A DNA stretch of 64,000 nucleotides, from the NCBI RefSeq assembly GCF_001637325.1, contig NZ_LRXL01000026.1, forward strand, positions 434,001 through 498,000, read 5' to 3'. The number at the start of each line of letters is the position of its first letter. Position 1 is the first letter of the stretch. Origin of the DNA: Cochleicola gelatinilyticus (lineage in GTDB: Bacteria; Bacteroidota; Bacteroidia; Flavobacteriales; Flavobacteriaceae). This document shows positions 60,407-64,000 of this stretch, piece by piece. A program made the translations under genes and the position numbers. The notes beneath the pieces are model-generated. The model had not been told where the DNA came from, made no database searches, and was given only the letters and a program-made list of their open reading frames with translations.

Positions 60407-61303
60407 ATGTCATCACAAACAAGGATTAGCAAAGCCTATGAAACGGCCCGCCGCATTTCCTTTAATGATTCTTCAAAATTTGTCATCTTTAGTGATTGCC
60501 ATCGCGGAGATAACAGCTTCGCAGACGATTTTGCCAACAATCGGAACGTGTATTACCATGCACTTAAAAATTATTACCTCAACGGGTTTACCTATTGCGA
60601 ATTAGGGGATGGAGATGAATTGTGGGAGAATATCGATTTTAAATCTATTTTTGAAGCGCATCAAAACGTGTATGATCTGTTGCGTTTGTTCTATGCGGAA
60701 AACCGACTGCATCGATTGGTTGGTAATCATGACATGGTTTATCGAAATGAGCGGTATGTTGAAAAAAACCTGTATTCCTATTTCAACAAAGTAACTGGAA
60801 AAGAAGAACCATTATTCCCAAACATTTCGTTTCCAGAAGGCTTAATACTAGAACACGAAGACACAAAGCAAGAAGTTTTTATGCTTCATGGTCATCAAGC
60901 GGACTGGATGAATTACCGCGGATGGAAATTTAACCGGTTTATGGTACGTGCAATCTGGCGGCAATTACAGATTGTTGGTATTGGGGACCCTACGAGTCCT
61001 GCGAAAAATTACAAAGAACTTATTAAAGTTGAACGACGTACCAAAAAATGGATCATCGATCACAAAAACATTTTTACCATTACGGGACATACTCACCGAC
61101 CCCGTTTCCCTGAACCTGGGGACATCCCGTATTTTAATGACGGAAGCTGTGTACACCCTAGAAGTATCACGGGTCTCGAAATTGAGAACGGTGAAATAAG
61201 TCTTATAAAATGGCACATTGCCACTACCGAAGATGGTACCCTAAAAGTAATTCGAATTCTGCTCGAAGGACCACAGCGCATTTTCGATTATAAAACCGAT
61301 TAG
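60407..61303 (+). CDS. Metallophosphoesterase
   Basis: The 298-residue protein contains the full calcineurin-like motif set: FSDCHRGDN, LGDGDELWE, GNHDMV, LHGHQAD and GHTHRPRF. The order and size resemble UDP-diacylglucosamine pyrophosphatase-like (LpxH-type) enzymes, but substrate cannot be set from sequence. It starts 38 bp after the DUF3050 gene on the same strand. Confidence 0.9.
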   Translation: MSSQTRISKAYETARRISFNDSSKFVIFSDCHRGDNSFADDFANNRNVYYHALKNYYLNGFTYCELGDGDELWENIDFKSIFEAHQNVYDLLRLFYAENRLHRLVGNHDMVYRNERYVEKNLYSYFNKVTGKEEPLFPNISFPEGLILEHEDTKQEVFMLHGHQADWMNYRGWKFNRFMVRAIWRQLQIVGIGDPTSPAKNYKELIKVERRTKKWIIDHKNIFTITGHTHRPRFPEPGDIPYFNDGSCVHPRSITGLEIENGEISLIKWHIATTEDGTLKVIRILLEGPQRIFDYKTD

Positions 61304-61326
61304 CGTAATTTTACGAACATATCTGT

Positions 61327-62037
61327 ATGAAAACACCGCTTCTATGTACCGTATTTATGGGAATATTTCTTTCCTTTGGCCTGTCTTGCTCTACCACTAA
61401 GAAGACCGCCAATACAACAACGCCATCACCACCAGATTACACCTATCTCGCTTTGGGAGACAGTTATACCATAGGAGAAAGTGTCTGTTCCAATTGCAAC
61501 TTTCCGAAGCAATTAAAAGATTCTTTAAACACCGCTACACAGCAAAACGGAACCGTAAAAATTATCGCAAAAACAGGCTGGACCACTACCGATTTACTAG
61601 CTGCAATTGCTATCGAAAAACCTAAAAATAATTATGATCTGGTTACTTTATTAATTGGAGTAAATAATCAATTTCAAAAAAAACCATTCGAGGTGTATCA
61701 AAAAGAGTTTCCAGAACTACTGGATCTTGCGATTCAATTTGCGCAAAATGACCCAACTCGTGTGGTCGTAGTTTCAATTCCCGATTATGCTTTTACACCC
61801 TATAGAAAACGAGTTTCTAACCCAGACTTAATTTCTAAGGAGTTAAAAAAATATGATGCGTTTGCACATAAAATCGCTTCAGAAAAAGGAGTTATCTTTC
61901 AAAATATCACAGACATTACACGACGAGGAATAGAAGACACAGAGCTCGTTGCAAATGATGGTTTACACCCTTCAGAAAAAGCGTATACGTTATTTGTTAA
62001 CCGTCTCTTTCCCTTAGCTCAGCAAATTCTGAAATAG
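61327..62037 (+). CDS. SGNH/GDSL hydrolase lipoprotein
   Basis: The lipobox GLSCST (Cys18) precedes a 236-residue SGNH hydrolase: block I LALGDSYTIGE with the nucleophile serine, block III LLIGVNNQF and block V NDGLHPSEKAY (Asp/His). It likely hydrolyses an ester or acetyl group in the periplasm or at the surface. It follows the phosphoesterase after 23 bp. Confidence 0.9.
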   Translation: MKTPLLCTVFMGIFLSFGLSCSTTKKTANTTTPSPPDYTYLALGDSYTIGESVCSNCNFPKQLKDSLNTATQQNGTVKIIAKTGWTTTDLLAAIAIEKPKNNYDLVTLLIGVNNQFQKKPFEVYQKEFPELLDLAIQFAQNDPTRVVVVSIPDYAFTPYRKRVSNPDLISKELKKYDAFAHKIASEKGVIFQNITDITRRGIEDTELVANDGLHPSEKAYTLFVNRLFPLAQQILK

Positions 62038-62079
62038 AATAATTAACTTTTTTACCAACTAAAATTATAGGCAATATCT

Positions 62080-62409
62080 CTAGCTTTCTGGAGCAAGCTC
62101 AACTTTTAGCCCTTCCATTTCTGGTTGCATATGAAGTTGACATCCTAATCTGCTAGTATCCTTAACATAAAATGCCTCCGCTAGCATTAGATCTTCATCG
62201 TAGCTCATTTCAGGTAATTCATGCTCGGTAAGCACATAACACTGGCAAGAAGCACACATCGCCATACCGCCACAAACACCAATGGTTCCTTCGGGTGCCA
62301 ATTCATACGAACGAACCACCTCCATAAGGTTCATGTTCATATCGGTAGGAGCTTTCACTTCATGAGCAACTCCCTCTCGATCTATGATTGTTATAGTAAT
62401 ATCTGACAT
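62080..62409 (-). CDS. 2Fe-2S ferredoxin (adrenodoxin type)
   Basis: The ATG at 62409 gives MSDITITIIDREGVAHEVKA; a longer ORF runs back into repeat copy C and is rejected. The 109-residue protein has the C-x5-C-x2-C...C cluster pattern (C46, C52, C55, C90) of adrenodoxin-type ferredoxins. It carries electrons to oxygenases or assembly enzymes. The flavoprotein encoded upstream on the same strand at 63075 may be its reductase. Confidence 0.93.
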   Translation of the reverse strand: MSDITITIIDREGVAHEVKAPTDMNMNLMEVVRSYELAPEGTIGVCGGMAMCASCQCYVLTEHELPEMSYDEDLMLAEAFYVKDTSRLGCQLHMQPEMEGLKVELAPES

Positions 62410-62433
62410 GATATGTATTTTTAAGGGTGTACC

Positions 62434-62540
62434 CCTACAATTTTCGCTAGTCGCGATATCGTAGGGTCGGGCTTTCGCTACTCGCTTCTTTTTACGCAAT
62501 GCTACAAAAGAGAGCTTAAACACACCGCTCTATCCCTCAC
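62434..62540 (+). repeat. Dispersed intergenic repeat, copy C
   Basis: A stem CCTAC...CGC/GCG...GTAGG (62434-62465) is followed by CGGGCTTTCGCTA (from 62468) and a closing ACCGCTCTATCCCTCAC. It is the most diverged of the three copies. Confidence 0.7.
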
Positions 62541-62593
62541 ACAAAAATAGCAATTCCTATAAGAAAGTGAATCCAATTATTGAATGAAAAGAA

Positions 62594-63028
62594 TTAATCT
62601 CCTTTTAATTCGTAACGAGAAAAATCGGGTTCTTTCATCTTTACAAAAGAAAGTTTTTTATCCTTCTCCAATATGAGTTCATTTTTAGAGACTTTAACGA
62701 TCTTAAAAATTCCTTCCCCTTGAATATCTAAAATATTCTCGGTGACACGGTAGCGACCTTGTTGACCAAAGTCATAAAAATAAAACGTAACGTATCGCTT
62801 ATCGATCTTTAAAAATTTATCTGTGCTGGTGGTCGAAGTAACGTTTTTTCTGGAAGAGTTCAACGCAATTTCTGGAACATGTTTTACTTCTCTAGAGGCA
62901 GTAAAATGGTCATCTTCTACGAGTTTCCAGGTTCCAATTAACTGTGTGGTTTCTACGTTTTGCGCAATGGTTTGAGCCGCTATGCTAAATATAGCAATGA
63001 GGATTAGGTACCCGGGGAGTGGTCGCAT
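62594..63028 (-). CDS. Secreted lipocalin-like protein
   Basis: A signal peptide (residues 1-22, ending TIAQ) precedes a 120-residue domain that begins TTQLIGTWKLVEDDHF, the usual lipocalin-like start, and continues with strands to KVSKNELILEKD. It is a small exported binding protein, ligand unknown. It lies between the flavoprotein and ferredoxin genes on the same strand. Confidence 0.72.
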   Translation of the reverse strand: MRPLPGYLILIAIFSIAAQTIAQNVETTQLIGTWKLVEDDHFTASREVKHVPEIALNSSRKNVTSTTSTDKFLKIDKRYVTFYFYDFGQQGRYRVTENILDIQGEGIFKIVKVSKNELILEKDKKLSFVKMKEPDFSRYELKGD

Positions 63029-63074
63029 ACTAAGTGAGGTTTGTTAATTGTTTGTTGTAATGTTATAAAATTAC

Positions 63075-64000
63075 TTATTTTATTGCTTTTACAACTGCTT
63101 TTGGCGCTTCTTTTTTGGATCCGTCGAAACCTTCTACTCCACCCACTGTCGTGTATTTCATTACATATCTTTTTTCTGGAAAAATACGCTGGTAAGCACT
63201 TTGACACATAAGTGTGGCTTCATGAAAGCCACACAAAATTAATTTTAATTTTCCGGGGTAGGTATTTACATCTCCAATGGCATAAATTCCTGGAATATTG
63301 GTTTGATAATCTAAGGTGTTATCCACCTTTATTGCATTCTTTTCAATTTCTAATCCCCAATCGGCAATGGGACCTAACTTAGGTGCTAGTCCGAAGAGCG
63401 GTATAAAATGGTCGCATGCTTTATTTGAAACTTCGGCACCTCGTTTAATTGAAACTCCTTCAACCTTACTTTCTCCAACAATATCGACTACTTCACCAGG
63501 AGTAATCATTTCGATTTTACCTAGGTTTTTTAATTCTTGTACTTTGTCTACGCTATCTAACGCTCCCCGAAATTCGTTTCGACGGTGCACTAAGGTTACA
63601 CTCGAAGCGATGTCGGTTAGGAAGATACTCCAATCTAATGCCGAATCTCCTCCACCAGCAATAACAACATCTTTACCCCGATAAACTTCTGGGTCTCGAA
63701 TAATATATTCTACCCCGTGATCTTCAAAGTTTTTAATATTTGCAATGGGTGGCTTTCGTGGTTCAAAACTCCCTAAACCTCCGGCAATTGCCACAACAGG
63801 CGCATGGTGTTTTGTGCCTTTATTTGTTGTAACAATAAAGCTACCATCTTCTTGTTTTTCGATGGTTTGAGCACGTTCTCCCAAGGTAAATCCAGGTTGG
63901 AACGGCTCGATTTGTTTCATTAAATTATTCACTAGATCTCCAGCAAGGATTTCTGGGAATGCGGGGATATCGTAAATAGGTTTTTTTGGATAAATCTCTG
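63075..64000 (-). CDS. Ferredoxin-NADP reductase-like (thioredoxin reductase family) flavoprotein, N-terminus cut
   Basis: The frame stays open to the window edge (EIYPKKPIYDIPAFPEILAG before the internal GTG at 63932), so the gene's 5' end, with the FAD-binding part, lies outside. The visible part has the NAD(P) site VVIAGGGDSALDWS, the FAD segment YAIGDVNTYPGKLKLI and no CxxC redox pair, which points to a type 2 ferredoxin-NADP(+) reductase rather than thioredoxin reductase. A 2Fe-2S ferredoxin gene follows on the same strand, which supports that role. Confidence 0.88.
   Translation of the reverse strand, partial: EIYPKKPIYDIPAFPEILAGDLVNNLMKQIEPFQPGFTLGERAQTIEKQEDGSFIVTTNKGTKHHAPVVAIAGGLGSFEPRKPPIANIKNFEDHGVEYIIRDPEVYRGKDVVIAGGGDSALDWSIFLTDIASSVTLVHRRNEFRGALDSVDKVQELKNLGKIEMITPGEVVDIVGESKVEGVSIKRGAEVSNKACDHFIPLFGLAPKLGPIADWGLEIEKNAIKVDNTLDYQTNIPGIYAIGDVNTYPGKLKLILCGFHEATLMCQSAYQRIFPEKRYVMKYTTVGGVEGFDGSKKEAPKAVVKAIK

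Noticed and set aside
1-64000. CRISPR array, prophage or integron integrase
   Set aside because: No regular short direct repeats with spacers, no phage structural gene cluster and no tyrosine-recombinase reading frame were found.

Overview
The window is AT-rich chromosomal DNA from a member of the Bacteroidota, most likely a marine Flavobacteriaceae. The signs are a type IX secretion (T9SS) C-terminal sorting domain, Bacteroidota-type promoters (TTTG about 26 bp before TAnnTTTG), BlaI/M56 regulator pairs, a DNA polymerase III alpha subunit with an N-terminal exonuclease domain, many SPII lipoproteins and small 'GIGTTNP'-type surface proteins. No rRNA, CRISPR array, integrase, transposase or prophage was seen.

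Layout. 1-2.7 kb: end of a possible RiPP (modified peptide) locus, with the C-terminal half of an exporter ATPase, a one-helix membrane protein, an aspartyl/asparaginyl hydroxylase-like enzyme and, convergent, a LanC-like protein that lacks two of the three zinc ligands. 2.9-6.1 kb: tRNA-Leu(UAG), an M20 dipeptidase, a MORN/YwqK protein and a PhnA-like protein. 6.2-8.9 kb: a BlaI-M56 pair with two operator palindromes lying over its promoter. 8.9-15.2 kb: a secreted tail-fibre-like protein, a DUF4407 membrane protein, a 1008-residue kinase/M23 peptidase/class III aminotransferase fusion and an NTF2-like lipoprotein. 15.3-22.8 kb: a tight minus-strand run of nine genes from ruvC through hemW to a MutS-like ATPase and a YdjM-type membrane protein. 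22.9-25 kb: a flippase-like protein coupled to a GT2 glycosyltransferase.

25-30 kb is an accessory region with more AT-rich, short genes: an S41 peptidase, a TPR lipoprotein flanked by two 188-bp inverted, internally palindromic repeats, an ArsR-type regulator with two matching operator-like sites, a CBU_0592-like membrane protein, an atypical SDR, a 37-residue ORF and a VOC protein. 30.2-36 kb: an outer-membrane-like protein, a second BlaI-M56 unit whose sensor ends in a TonB-like domain and which continues into a TPR gene, then DUF456 and an LRR protein. 36.1-41.2 kb: a PhoX/DUF839-PKD-T9SS protein and a di-haem peroxidase lipoprotein. 41.3-49.6 kb: nitroreductase, tRNA-Asp, clpP-DUF58, thioredoxin, a GNAT gene followed by three pirin genes, a Crp/Fnr regulator and small lipoproteins. 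49.6-64 kb is mostly housekeeping: dnaE, two DUF2383 paralogues, rpsP-rimM-trmN6, glutaryl-CoA dehydrogenase, DUF3050, a metallophosphoesterase, an SGNH hydrolase, a 2Fe-2S ferredoxin and a ferredoxin-NADP reductase-like flavoprotein cut by the window end.

Three copies of a dispersed intergenic repeat with conserved ends and a variable hairpin centre sit near 4.6, 44.6 and 62.5 kb. The least explained items are the inverted-repeat cassette at 26.6-27.9 kb, the three-domain fusion at 11.7-14.7 kb, the membrane-embedded MutS-like ATPase, and the zinc-site-degenerate LanC-like protein beside a hydroxylase and exporter. All functional calls rest on reading motifs by eye; no database search was run.
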